Assembly: GCA_001803705.1 (NCBI GenBank)
Contig: MHDY01000024.1
Coordinates: 6,694 to 30,801, forward strand
Length of the DNA: 24,108 nt
From: Nitrospirae bacterium GWC2_56_14
GTDB lineage: Bacteria; Nitrospirota; UBA9217
Direction of reading: 5' to 3'
Position 1 is the stretch's first letter. Every line of letters starts with the position of its first letter. This document shows, in pieces, positions 1 to 7,171 of this stretch. The notes under the pieces were generated by a model. It made no database searches. It was not told the DNA's origin and was given only the letters and a program-made list of their open reading frames with translations. The translations under genes and the position numbers were made by a program.

Positions 1-424
1 AGAATGTCTCCTTTGACCCGTTTTTGTATTTTACGGTAAACCTGCTCAGGAATCCGGAGGGTTTGATCTCTTCCACATCGCCGTAGCGGACCTGGGCGAT
101 GGAATGCCGGGGGGAGAAGTCCTTCTTCGCGGGAAAATGCAGTATCCGCCGGTTCGTCACGACCAGGGTGCAGCGCTTGATGTAGTAGATCAACCAACCC
201 GTGGTGAACTGCTCCATGGAAGACATGGGCGAGCACCCGCGCATGAGGAGCAATACCTCCTCGTCCGGTTCGAGGAACTGTTTCAGGAGCGGGACATAAT
301 CCTTCAGGATCTTGAGCTGCTGCTTCTTGATGCGCTCCTTGAAGTTCCCCTTCTTGTCGGAAAAAGCTGTTTTCTGGTTGATCGGCAGGCCGAAGGTTTC
401 TGCTGCTGATGCCGCGGTGATCAT
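1..424 (-). CDS. PH-domain-like protein, 3' end beyond the window
   Basis: The first 141 codons are visible and the C-terminus lies off the left edge. The ATG at 424-422 is preceded by a strong ribosome binding site (AGGAGGC, four bases upstream). There is no signal peptide or membrane segment, so the protein is probably cytoplasmic. Residues 24-50 are Lys-rich and likely helical. From about residue 53 the pattern resembles a bacterial PH-like fold: an acidic turn (EPDEEVLLLMRG), a strand, then VVTNRRILHFP at 88-98 and alternating strands (SIAQVRYGDVEEI, then FTVKYKNGS). The VVTNRRI signature is typical of bacterial PH-domain proteins (YdbT/YvbH-like), whose functions are mostly unknown. I recognise no closer family. 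It is separated from the next gene by 137 bases and may be an independent unit. Confidence 0.75.
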   Translation of the reverse strand, partial: MITAASAAETFGLPINQKTAFSDKKGNFKERIKKQQLKILKDYVPLLKQFLEPDEEVLLLMRGCSPMSSMEQFTTGWLIYYIKRCTLVVTNRRILHFPAKKDFSPRHSIAQVRYGDVEEIKPSGFLSRFTVKYKNGSKETF

Positions 425-561
425 AGATGCCTCCTGATGAAGTGAGATGTTCCAGACTTTATAGATTTTTAGGGAATGATACGTTTCACACCTGACCTCG
501 GACGCAACCATCTGTCAGCAACACAACGGATGCAAGAACGTCACAAGGTATCGTTAAAATT

Positions 562-1122
562 CTACCAAAGACTGCGTGCTCCACAGTCCTTTGGAGTTGG
601 CAACCACTTCGCAACGAGATCGTCGCCCTGTTTAATTTGATCTGCGTTCATTTCCAATGTAATTTTAGCTAATATTTGCTTGGCGTAATCCTTTTCGTTA
701 CTGTATTTTGCCGCTTTCTCGAATAAACGATACCAAACATACGCTTGAACAAGGTCTTTTTCGAGTCCACATTTCGCACAGCGGTGATAAATAGCGGAAT
801 TGTTTTGATAGTACAAATCACCCAGTGCCCACTGCGCTCTCTGTTGATTGCTATTCGCTGCTTTTCGCCAAAGAGCAATAGCCTTTTCATTGTCTTGCGG
901 CTTTCCTTTACCGATAAAATAAAGGAGGCCAATGCGATATTCAGCGTCGCAGTCTTCCTTCGCAACAAGCGGATCCCAAAATTGTGCAGCTTTTTCGTAG
1001 GACCCGCGATCAAACCATCGTAGACCAACTACATAATCATCGGTAGCGCTGTAATACGTATTCGGCATAAAGCAGGCGTTCAAAGTCAAGATGGCCACCA
1101 GAAGTGCAAGATGTTTTATCAT
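562..1122 (-). CDS. Sel1-repeat (TPR-like) lipoprotein
   Basis: The 186-residue product starts with a lipoprotein signal peptide: MIKHLALLVAILTLNAC, with lipobox L14-N-A-C17. Phe at +2 gives no sign of inner-membrane retention. After a linker come Sel1-like repeats. One spans about residues 34-67 (GSYEKAAQFWDPL through AEYRIGLLYF), the next about 71-104 (KAIALWRKAAN through AQWALGDLYY), and a third begins near 120 (DLVQAYVWYRLFEKAA). Sel1 repeats are helical protein-binding modules; the partner cannot be told from sequence. The start at 1122 has AAGGAGG seven bases upstream. The gene is visibly AT-richer than the large genes of the window and follows an attC-like hairpin, which suggests recent acquisition. 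Two pairs of extra cysteines (58 and the CAKC region near 115-118) could form periplasmic disulfides. Confidence 0.85.
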   Translation of the reverse strand: MIKHLALLVAILTLNACFMPNTYYSATDDYVVGLRWFDRGSYEKAAQFWDPLVAKEDCDAEYRIGLLYFIGKGKPQDNEKAIALWRKAANSNQQRAQWALGDLYYQNNSAIYHRCAKCGLEKDLVQAYVWYRLFEKAAKYSNEKDYAKQILAKITLEMNADQIKQGDDLVAKWLPTPKDCGARSLW

Positions 1123-1137
1123 TGAAACCTCCTTGAA

Positions 1138-1195
1138 AATTAATGCGTCTAGAGGGGCGCGGTTCTCGCGCCCCTCTAGATCGCACTTGTTAGCT
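1138..1195 (-). repeat. attC-like hairpin with a 14-bp perfect stem
   Basis: A perfect inverted repeat (arms 1148-1161 and 1167-1180, loop GTTCT) extends by four more pairs (1144-1147 with 1182-1185) across a single unpaired base at 1181. Read on the minus strand, AGCTAAC (1195-1189) lies just before the structure, followed by AAGTGCG, the hairpin, then CGCATTAATT. This resembles an integron attC site: an R'' box near RYYYAAC, an extrahelical base in the L'' arm, and a total span of 58 bases. The R' box should read GTTRRRY but is ATTAATT, so it would be degenerate. There is no T-run after the stem, which argues against a simple terminator. The hairpin is certain; the attC reading is tentative. 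Confidence 0.85.
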
Positions 1196-1257
1196 CATTC
1201 ATTACCTTTCCATATTAGAAATATTCAAATTTTTTCATAAATCTATTCATAGCGCGT

Positions 1258-1277
1258 GCCGATATCGGCCTACGGCC
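1258..1277. repeat. short palindrome at the 3' end of the lipoprotein gene
   Basis: GCCGATATCGGC (1258-1269) is a perfect 12-base palindrome that overlaps GGCC-TAC-GGCC (1267-1277). It lies five bases beyond the stop codon of the lipoprotein gene at 1283-1843. It could protect or end the transcript, but no T-run follows on the minus strand. Confidence 0.5.
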
Positions 1278-1282
1278 TAAGT

Positions 1283-1843
1283 TTATTTGATCGCAGTTGA
1301 TGTAGGTGCCGAGCTTATTGCACCAGCCGGTACTATTTCTTGTTCTCTCGCAGCCGCAGGTGCAGCAGCACCTGCAGCCGGTTGCTCGCCATTAATTAAC
1401 CTGGTCGCGTCCTCAGGGGTTATTTTTTTAAAAAGAACGGCCATCATATATTTTATGCGTTCTTCTGCGTTACCATACTTGTTGTTATTGAGCAAATTGG
1501 GCGCCTTATAGTCAACCTGGCCAACTTTTTGGCCTTTCGCAAGTGCCGTTATACGAGCTTCACCTAAATATGAGATCCAGTGAAATTGCCATAAGCCGGT
1601 GTACTCAAGAGAGATCTTATCCAGATCGTATTGCGATTCAGCCTGTACGACAGTGTATTCATACCCCTCTGCTTTTAGCCAGGACTCAATTGCTTCTTGA
1701 AAACCTAGTCTTACTTTTGGATTGTTTCTAATGACAACTTTACTCGAAGTCGGATTTTCAATAGACGAAGATCCTTTGTACCTTGGTCCAGCGCATCCGG
1801 TTAAAACGACTACAAACAAAACACTCCAAAGAACTTTCTTCAT
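1283..1843 (-). CDS. small lipoprotein, Sbal_3080-like
   Basis: The 186-residue protein has a lipoprotein signal peptide (MKKVLWSVLFVVVLTGC, lipobox L14-T-G-C17). The ATG at 1843 was chosen because GGGAGGTG sits just upstream; an in-frame TTG at 1855 would overlap that site. The mature domain alternates strands and helices. Recognisable stretches include VVIRNNPKVRLGFQEAIESW (about 36-55), YEYTVVQAESQYDLDKISLE, and KVGQVDYKAPNLLNNNKYG, followed by a helix to about residue 150. From memory this resembles the Sbal_3080 lipoprotein family, whose function is unknown. The last 35 residues are Ala/Pro-rich and low complexity. The gene is AT-richer than its neighbours. Possible integron-cassette boundaries flank it: GTTAGCA at 1929-1923 upstream and an attC-like hairpin downstream. 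Confidence 0.8.
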   Translation of the reverse strand: MKKVLWSVLFVVVLTGCAGPRYKGSSSIENPTSSKVVIRNNPKVRLGFQEAIESWLKAEGYEYTVVQAESQYDLDKISLEYTGLWQFHWISYLGEARITALAKGQKVGQVDYKAPNLLNNNKYGNAEERIKYMMAVLFKKITPEDATRLINGEQPAAGAAAPAAAREQEIVPAGAISSAPTSTAIK

Positions 1844-1922
1844 GACACCTCCCAAATATGGCTAGACAGCACATTCTGCGTTCAGACAATTGTTTATGTT
1901 ACGGCATTTTCTCTTTTCTCAG

Positions 1923-1955
1923 TGCTAACGCTGACGCGAGGAACGCGGTTCTCGA
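1923..1955 (-). other. candidate cassette boundary (GTTAGCA) with small hairpin
   Basis: On the minus strand, GCGTTAGCACTG ends here (GTTAGCA at 1929-1923), 79 bases upstream of the lipoprotein start at 1843. Just before it lies an imperfect hairpin (CGAGAAC / GTTCCTCG, 1937-1954). GTTAGC is complementary to GCTAAC at the other end of the gene (1194-1189), the relationship expected between the 5' end of an integron cassette and the R'' box of its own attC. This is an inference from short motifs. The rest of 1844-2049 shows nothing else I can support. Confidence 0.3.
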
Positions 1956-2049
1956 CGTTTCGCTCGACGAAGCCGCTCGTCCCGGTGCGCCCGAACAGCC
2001 CCCTGAGGTCCCCGGTCGCTTAATACCTGATCGCAAGTACCGACTGACG

Positions 2050-3639
2050 TCACAGCACCATGATCTCCGGGAAGAACGCGTACGGCGGGAGGATCATTTT
2101 CCACTGCAGTTCACGCACAGGCAGTCTCTGGGATTTCAGCACATCGACTGCAAGGACCACATTCACGGACGGCGGGACGTAATCCATGGACCACCGGTAG
2201 GTCGAGTAGACCAGCGGCCCGCCCTCGATCCTGGCCATGGACAACAGCATGTTGATCGAGGTCACTTCGACCGAGACGTTTCCATTCGGCGTCACGCGGT
2301 AGATGCGGCCGGCAAAAAGAGAGCCCCATACGCCCTTGACGAAGGTCCAGGCCCCCTGGAACGAAAGGCCTGATTTCGCGAACGTCTCCTTTTCATAAGC
2401 CACGGCGCTGACCAGCACGTCGCCGTTGGCCTCGATCATCAGTCCCAGGGGCATTGCGCCTTCAGGGAGGTCCACGGGACCATCGGCGACCAGGGTATTT
2501 TGCTTCAACTCCATCCTGACGAGCCCTGCACGCGTCGTGATCGGGCTGGCCGGTTTGTCCGACCACATATCTGATAAGCGTTGGCGCACCTGCTGGGTAT
2601 TGAGGCCCGTCAGGACCCAAAGCGCATCCACATTGCGCGGGTCCGCTGCGATCGCGATGCTGTACGACGCGGCGGCAGGCGGCCCTGTGGGGAAAGCCCC
2701 TGATACTGCAGGTGAGGACGGGACGGACAGATCGATCAACAATACCCGGTTGTTCGGCTCATCGAGGACCACGGCTGCGCTCCCGCCAGCCAGAAGGACC
2801 AGGCTCCCGTAACCCGGAGCAGCGTCCTTGGACAAGACCGGCAGGACCTGCCTGGCGACGAATTTCGGGCGTTCCTGATCGGACAGGTCGAATACCGCAA
2901 GCTCCCCCTTGGTGAGAAGAAAGCCGTGAGAGCCCCCTTTTGCAACTGCGAAAGAGATCGGAGGGTATCTGGTTTCGAATCCTGTTGAAGCCACTTCCTT
3001 GGAAACGTTTTTCGAACCAAGGTGAACGGTCTTCAGCTCGAACCGTGAGAGCCCTTCAGGCTCCGCCTTGCCCCCGCTTGCCACAACATAGAGAACGCCG
3101 CCCTCGGGAGAATGGGCAAAGGGACCGACCCCGGGACAGGCAAGCGAACAGGAGTCATCATTGAAAACTTTCTTTTCCTCAGGCGACGTCCGCCAAACAA
3201 GGAGCCTGTTGCCCTTTGGATCGCCCATGACAAGAAGGTTCGTAACCGGGAGGGTGATCTCATCAGTGCCCGAGGGGGTCTCTACCCTCGCCGTGTATGC
3301 ATGGCGGAACTTGACGTCGCGAGGCAGGCGAAAGAGCAGGCCGCCGCCTTGAATGCCAGCCGCAATAGGGACCTCTTTGCCGTCGAGCAACAACTTTGCC
3401 TGGTCCGTGTTCAGCCCTGTGCCCACCATTGCAACCCACTCGCCGGCCACGAACATCCCATCGCTCTCCGTCAGGTCAAGCTCCCCTTCGCGCGGCACAT
3501 GCAGGCTCCCGAGGTCCACGAGCTTTTCGATCTTCGGTTTCTCAGCAGGCGGACCTCCCAGCGATACCCGGACAAGTTTAGCGCCCTGGCAGGACGAGAG
3601 CAGGATCGAGCAGACCGCGATAAGCGCCAGACGTTTCAT
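2050..3639 (-). CDS. beta-propeller-like lipoprotein with N-terminal IPT-like domain
   Basis: The 529-residue product carries a lipoprotein signal peptide (MKRLALIAVCSILLSSC, lipobox L14-S-S-C17). The ATG at 3639 has AAAGGAG at good spacing; an in-frame start 36 bases further upstream lacks one. After a linker, residues of about 50-125 resemble an IPT/TIG-type domain (EWVAMVGTGLNTDQAKLLLD, then strands ending in LPVTNLLV). The remainder has repeated strand motifs such as NRLLVWRTS, GVLYVVASGG, GSLVLLAGGSAAVVLDEP and NRVLLIDLSVPSSP, a pattern typical of beta-propellers of the YVTN/LVIVD kind. Cys pairs (CSLAC) could form a disulfide. No catalytic motif is visible, so a binding or scaffolding role in the envelope is likely. 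A sigma70-like promoter lies 135 bases upstream. I do not recognise a named family. Confidence 0.8.
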   Translation of the reverse strand: MKRLALIAVCSILLSSCQGAKLVRVSLGGPPAEKPKIEKLVDLGSLHVPREGELDLTESDGMFVAGEWVAMVGTGLNTDQAKLLLDGKEVPIAAGIQGGGLLFRLPRDVKFRHAYTARVETPSGTDEITLPVTNLLVMGDPKGNRLLVWRTSPEEKKVFNDDSCSLACPGVGPFAHSPEGGVLYVVASGGKAEPEGLSRFELKTVHLGSKNVSKEVASTGFETRYPPISFAVAKGGSHGFLLTKGELAVFDLSDQERPKFVARQVLPVLSKDAAPGYGSLVLLAGGSAAVVLDEPNNRVLLIDLSVPSSPAVSGAFPTGPPAAASYSIAIAADPRNVDALWVLTGLNTQQVRQRLSDMWSDKPASPITTRAGLVRMELKQNTLVADGPVDLPEGAMPLGLMIEANGDVLVSAVAYEKETFAKSGLSFQGAWTFVKGVWGSLFAGRIYRVTPNGNVSVEVTSINMLLSMARIEGGPLVYSTYRWSMDYVPPSVNVVLAVDVLKSQRLPVRELQWKMILPPYAFFPEIMVL

Positions 3640-3773
3640 GGCTTTTCTCCTTTTTTCATTATGGGATATGGGCACTGCGGGCCGTAATCCCAGCCGGTCC
3701 CTGATGTTCTTAGGGATACCAACTTCCCGAAACGGCCCAGCGTCGTTTTCGTGCGATCTCCTTATTTTTTTCT

Positions 3774-3802
3774 ATTATGTCCTTCCAACCGGCAATAATC
3801 AA
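3774..3802 (-). promoter_or_regulatory. putative sigma70 promoter of the beta-propeller lipoprotein gene
   Basis: On the minus strand TTGATT (3802-3797) and CATAAT (3779-3774) are separated by 17 bases. They match the -35 and -10 consensus at 4/6 and 5/6. The site lies in the 251-base gap between the two genes, about 135 bases before the lipoprotein ATG. The leader holds an AAGGAG motif near 3760 with no start codon behind it. I see no other structure in this gap. Confidence 0.4.
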
Positions 3803-3890
3803 CAGCAATTACCTCCGTAGCTGCGAGGAGGAAGGTGGCGGAGAAGGTCCACGCGATGATTGTTGCCCTTGCCCCTTGAACCCCGCAGCA

Positions 3891-6314
3891 TCATTCCACG
3901 ATCTTCGTCACGACCTCTCTCACTGCTGATCGACCGTGGTCGTCCACGGCGCGCACCACGAACCTCCCCGTCTTAGGAGTCCAGAAAAACGTCTTGCCGC
4001 TGTCCGAACTGCCGAGATATTCCTCGCTCACAAACCAGTGAATCGTCTTTGTATCCGCGTCGGTTACAGCCATCAACGGCAGGCGCTCGTCTTTAAGCGA
4101 CCCCGCCCGGAGGCTGTACACAACCCCGACCCGTGGAGAGGTGATCTGCGGTCCCGATCCTCTGGTGGACAGTTCTTCTGAGTTGCATCTTGCTTCATAA
4201 GGCGGCGGCATGCGGCGCGGGATACCGGCCTGTTGGAAGATCGCGATAAGATCGGATTGCCAGAACTCATACACTTCGGATCTTGTTCCGGGTCCATTGT
4301 CAATGCATGCGCGGAGGCCCGTGCGATTATTGATGGATATCCTACGGTGAACGTCGCATTTCGCAATGGGAGATTTCCCTGGAATGAACCAGGTCGATAC
4401 CCGCTGTTTGCAATCAGGTCCCGGCAGTCCGCCTGAAAGGGAGCAGACCTCGACCTTGGTCAGGTCCAGGTCAGCCAATCCTTTACCGCGAAACTCGTTG
4501 ATTCCCGGATCCTCGGATTTGAGTGAGTCGATGATCTCGAAGAAAAGCGGAGCAGCCGCCTCCCGGCCGATGAAGGAAGGGTTGCCCTCTCCGTCGAAGT
4601 TCCCGATCCAGACGGCCAGCACATAAGGCCCGACGATTCCCACCGACCATGCGTCGCGGAAACCGAAGGAGGTACCGGTCTTCCATGAAACAGGCAAATG
4701 GTCCCGTATCCAGTCCGTGCGAAATCCCTGAAGCGGATTGGGGTTGGCCGAAAGAATATCGTGCACCAGGTAACTCGCCTCCGTGCTTAAGAGCCGCGTC
4801 CCATCTTCCTCTCGTTGAGACTTAAGGAACCTGAGCTGTTTCAACTCGCCGCCGTTTACAAGCATGGCATAGAGCTGCACCAGTTCCTCCATAGAAATCT
4901 CCGCGCTTCCCAAGGCTAGGGACATGCCGTAAAAAGACTCATCGCGCATGCGCGTGATCCCAGCCTTGAGCAGAAACCCGTGCAGCCCCGGCGAAGCGAG
5001 ACGCGATGCAATATCGACAGCCGGCACGTTCCTGCTCTTCACCAGCGCATCCTTCGCCTTGATCGGTCCCGCGAACTCGTTGTCGAAATTCTCGGGATTG
5101 TAGGCGCCGAAGCTCATAGGCGCGTCTTTCAGCATGGTCATGGGATGGATAAGTCCCTGATCTATCCCAAGGCCATAAATGAACGGTTTAAGGGCCGAGC
5201 CCGGAGAACGTTTTGCACGAGTTCCGTTCACCTGGCCATCGATCTTCTTATCAAAGAAATCAGCGGAACCGATCAGTGATTTGACCTCAAGGGTCCGATG
5301 GTCAACCAGGAGAACCACGGCGTTATTTATCCCCTTCTGCTTGTTCGCTTCCACATAGTTTTTAACATGCCGCTCGATGAGTTTCTGGAGCCTGAGATCG
5401 AGCGTGGTGTTCAGCACCGGATCAAAGGGATCAAGTTCACGCACTTCATTCGCGAAATGCGGTGCCAGGAACGGCAGGTCTGACGGACGTTTGAGCATGA
5501 TAGGCAGGTCCACGAAAGACTTTTGATCCTTATCTATTGGATATTTACTTACCCATTTGGCTAAAAGTACCTTACGCGCCTGTTCGAGGCTCTGGTACGC
5601 CGTTATTCCATTCTCCCCCCTATTCCCCATCCGCTTAGCCGGGCTTTGCGGGATCACGCTCAAGGTGAGCGCGTCGGTGAGCGTGAGCCTATCGGCGTTT
5701 TTATGAAAGTAGATGATGCTTGCAGCGCCTGCGCCTTCGATGTTGCGGCCGTAGGGTACGAGGTTGAGGTAAGCTTCGAGGATATCGTTCTTGGAATACA
5801 ATAGCTCAAGCCAGAATGCGGCCAGGATCTGTGCTGTTTTGCCGGAGATCGTGCGTGAGTTGATGTCGTATTTGATGCGCGCAAGCTGCATCGTGATCGT
5901 GGACCCGCCGATCTTCCGGTCTTTCTTGATATAGGTGTGCCATATCGCCCGGCCAAGGGACGTGGGGCTCACTCCCGGATGGAATCGGAACCACTTGTCC
6001 TCGTGCAGGAGCGTGGCCTTGATCAGGATCGGCGAAATTGATTTTAGTGGCAGCCAAAGGCGGTACTTGTCATCCCGTGACAGCGTCAAGCGAATGAGTT
6101 TTTCGCTTCGGTCGTAGATCGCCTGGGAGAAGCTGACGTCGGATTTGAGCGCGGGAGAAAGGAGTCGAAACAGGGCGAAGATCAATAAGAGCGGGACTGT
6201 TATGAGGGCAATACGTTTCAGTAGTTCTTTTATGGAATAATTAACCATATCAAGGATGAAGAAGCGAAGCTTCTGGTTGTTTTTCAAGACCTGTCCAATA
6301 TCGGTCAGGAGCAT
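3891..6314 (-). CDS. pbpC: penicillin-binding protein 1C, first copy by coordinate (PBP1C-1)
   Basis: This bifunctional peptidoglycan synthase polymerises glycan strands and cross-links stem peptides on the outer face of the inner membrane. It has 807 residues, near the usual PBP1C length. A membrane helix lies at about 35-52. The GT51 domain (about 85-260) has the catalytic Glu105 in HEDKWFRFHPG, GGSTITMQLA (136-145) and an intact ILEAYLN (178-184). The transpeptidase domain has S373-x-x-K376 (nucleophile in SALK), SRN 427-429 and KTG 545-547. VCSLSGGLPGPDC (623-635) and a C-terminal beta domain (about 720-805, BiPBP_C type) mark it as PBP1C. The start is uncertain: neither 6314 nor the in-frame ATG at 6248 has a clear ribosome binding site. 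It lies 50 bases after vapC and is the likely partner of the A2M gene at 7172-13201. Confidence 0.95.
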   Translation of the reverse strand: MLLTDIGQVLKNNQKLRFFILDMVNYSIKELLKRIALITVPLLLIFALFRLLSPALKSDVSFSQAIYDRSEKLIRLTLSRDDKYRLWLPLKSISPILIKATLLHEDKWFRFHPGVSPTSLGRAIWHTYIKKDRKIGGSTITMQLARIKYDINSRTISGKTAQILAAFWLELLYSKNDILEAYLNLVPYGRNIEGAGAASIIYFHKNADRLTLTDALTLSVIPQSPAKRMGNRGENGITAYQSLEQARKVLLAKWVSKYPIDKDQKSFVDLPIMLKRPSDLPFLAPHFANEVRELDPFDPVLNTTLDLRLQKLIERHVKNYVEANKQKGINNAVVLLVDHRTLEVKSLIGSADFFDKKIDGQVNGTRAKRSPGSALKPFIYGLGIDQGLIHPMTMLKDAPMSFGAYNPENFDNEFAGPIKAKDALVKSRNVPAVDIASRLASPGLHGFLLKAGITRMRDESFYGMSLALGSAEISMEELVQLYAMLVNGGELKQLRFLKSQREEDGTRLLSTEASYLVHDILSANPNPLQGFRTDWIRDHLPVSWKTGTSFGFRDAWSVGIVGPYVLAVWIGNFDGEGNPSFIGREAAAPLFFEIIDSLKSEDPGINEFRGKGLADLDLTKVEVCSLSGGLPGPDCKQRVSTWFIPGKSPIAKCDVHRRISINNRTGLRACIDNGPGTRSEVYEFWQSDLIAIFQQAGIPRRMPPPYEARCNSEELSTRGSGPQITSPRVGVVYSLRAGSLKDERLPLMAVTDADTKTIHWFVSEEYLGSSDSGKTFFWTPKTGRFVVRAVDDHGRSAVREVVTKIVE

Positions 6315-6364
6315 TATCAGAGATCGACATCATTTTTTTTATTTTTTTGGGATATTCGCTCATA

Positions 6365-6775
6365 CTACAAAATAACGGTCGTTCCTTCAACCTTGCCATA
6401 ATGTTTGACATCGAATGTGGCAACCTTGATAAACTCCTTCGACTTCATATAGGCAATATTATAGGCATCGATAAAGTCCATATTCTCCGACGAGTACAGA
6501 CTGACGGCATAGCTGATCCTTGAATGATTGGCTATTTTAAGGTTTCGCGAAGCAAGGAGGGTAGTAAGCACTTCTGTAATTTTTTTTCTGGTGAACCCGT
6601 AGAAGGATTCAAGTACCCAGACGATCTCGGCGATGACGAGTTCGCTTGTTTCGAGCTTGATCTTTCCGGCTTCTGCTCTCTCGAACAAGGCGTGCGCTTT
6701 TACGTACTGGGCTTCAACGTCTCTCACGAAAAAACGCAGAAACACGTTCGTATCGACAAAAACGGGATCATCCAT
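6365..6775 (-). CDS. vapC: PIN-domain toxin ribonuclease, VapC-like
   Basis: The 136-residue protein matches the length and fold of VapC toxins, Mg-dependent RNases that block translation when freed from their antitoxin. The PIN acidic residues are visible: D8 in FVDTN, E50 in VIAEIVWVL, D103 in DFIDAYNIA and D122 in ATFDVKHYG. The start at 6775 is one base after the antitoxin stop (TGA-C-ATG), so the two are probably translationally coupled. A longer in-frame reading to 6874 would overlap most of the antitoxin gene and is rejected. The module separates the second A2M gene from its PBP1C partner, so it looks inserted into an older gene pair. Known VapC targets are tRNAs or rRNA; the target here is unknown. 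Confidence 0.9.
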   Translation of the reverse strand: MDDPVFVDTNVFLRFFVRDVEAQYVKAHALFERAEAGKIKLETSELVIAEIVWVLESFYGFTRKKITEVLTTLLASRNLKIANHSRISYAVSLYSSENMDFIDAYNIAYMKSKEFIKVATFDVKHYGKVEGTTVIL

Positions 6776-6776
6776 G

Positions 6777-7022
6777 TCAGATACCTTCCCGGGCGATCTT
6801 TCGAGATACCGCCTTTTTAGCGTATTCCCGCTCGATCCCGGTCCCTCTCTTCTTTCCTTCGGCGATGCCGCCAAGGCTCAGGAGGGACTTCCGCTCTGTT
6901 CGCTTGAGAATGAGCACATCATCCTGCACCTCGAAATGCAGGCTGTCCCCTTCCTTGATGTGGAACCGGTCCCGGACAGGCTTGGGGATCGTGACCTGTC
7001 CTTTTTTCGTTACCGTCGACAT
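6777..7022 (-). CDS. vapB: AbrB/SpoVT-family antitoxin, VapB-like
   Basis: The 81-residue protein begins with a SpoVT-AbrB swapped-hairpin DNA-binding domain (MSTVTKKGQVTIPKPVRDRF, then EGDSLHFEVQDDVLILKR, to about residue 43). It ends with a basic tail (about 55-81) that should wrap around and inhibit the toxin. It should neutralise the downstream PIN toxin and repress its own operon. GGAGGTAGGAAA precedes the ATG at 7022. The promoter and two palindromic operator copies lie directly upstream. The short size, gene order (antitoxin first) and one-base spacing to the toxin gene are standard for vapBC. Confidence 0.9.
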   Translation of the reverse strand: MSTVTKKGQVTIPKPVRDRFHIKEGDSLHFEVQDDVLILKRTERKSLLSLGGIAEGKKRGTGIEREYAKKAVSRKIAREGI

Positions 7023-7039
7023 TTTCCTACCTCCATATT

Positions 7040-7066
7040 GGTATTACCTATATTTTAGGTATTACC
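7040..7066 (-). promoter_or_regulatory. twin palindromic operator of vapBC
   Basis: Two identical copies of the near-palindrome GGTATTACC occur at 7040-7048 and 7058-7066, 18 bases apart start to start. They flank the -10 box at 7052-7057, and the upstream copy fills part of the -35/-10 spacer. Placement and symmetry suit cooperative binding by dimers of the AbrB-type antitoxin for autorepression. Confidence 0.7.
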
Positions 7067-7080
7067 GATACCAAAGTCAA
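7052..7080 (-). promoter_or_regulatory. sigma70 promoter of vapBC
   Basis: On the minus strand TTGACT (7080-7075) and TAAAAT (7057-7052) are separated by exactly 17 bases. Each matches 5 of 6 consensus positions. The vapB ATG follows 29 bases downstream of the -10 box, so the leader is short. Confidence 0.75.
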
Positions 7081-7123
7081 CCGAAAAACCACGCCTACCC
7101 ATCAACCTTATCCGTACCACGCC

Positions 7124-7159
7124 CCCTCACCCCAGCCCTCTCCCACAATGGGGAGAGGG
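7124..7159 (-). repeat. REP-like palindromic repeat, copy 1
   Basis: A 9-bp stem (CCCTCTCCC 7136-7144 with GGGAGAGGG 7151-7159) is flanked on one side by CCCTCACCCC. Read on the minus strand it gives GGAGAGGG-CTG-GGGTGAGG. This matches GGAGAGGG-ACG-GGGTGAGG at 17035-17053 on the plus strand. It starts 12 bases after the stop codon of the A2M gene. No T-run follows, so it is a repeat element first and only possibly an mRNA 3' end stabiliser. Confidence 0.75.
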
Positions 7160-7171
7160 TGAAGCAGGAGA

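Noticed and set aside
553..559. Second attC-like site after the Sel1 gene (TTTTAAC on the minus strand)
   Set aside because: It is only a partial R'' match. No clean hairpin follows in 425-552, so I do not call a site.
1964..1979. Small hairpin GACGA/TCGTC downstream of the propeller-like lipoprotein
   Set aside because: The five-base stem is too weak in GC-rich DNA and lacks a T-run.
3112..3820. Overlapping plus-strand frames (3112-3687 and 3353-3820)
   Set aside because: They overlap the lipoprotein signal-peptide region and its promoter on the other strand, and show no motif.
6776..6874. Longer N-terminus for the PIN toxin
   Set aside because: It would overlap the antitoxin coding region. 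The ATG at 6775 gives the standard PIN start and the usual tight vapB-vapC junction.
7136..7159. Rho-independent terminator after A2M-1
   Set aside because: The stem is good but no T-run follows on the minus strand, and the sequence matches a dispersed palindromic repeat.
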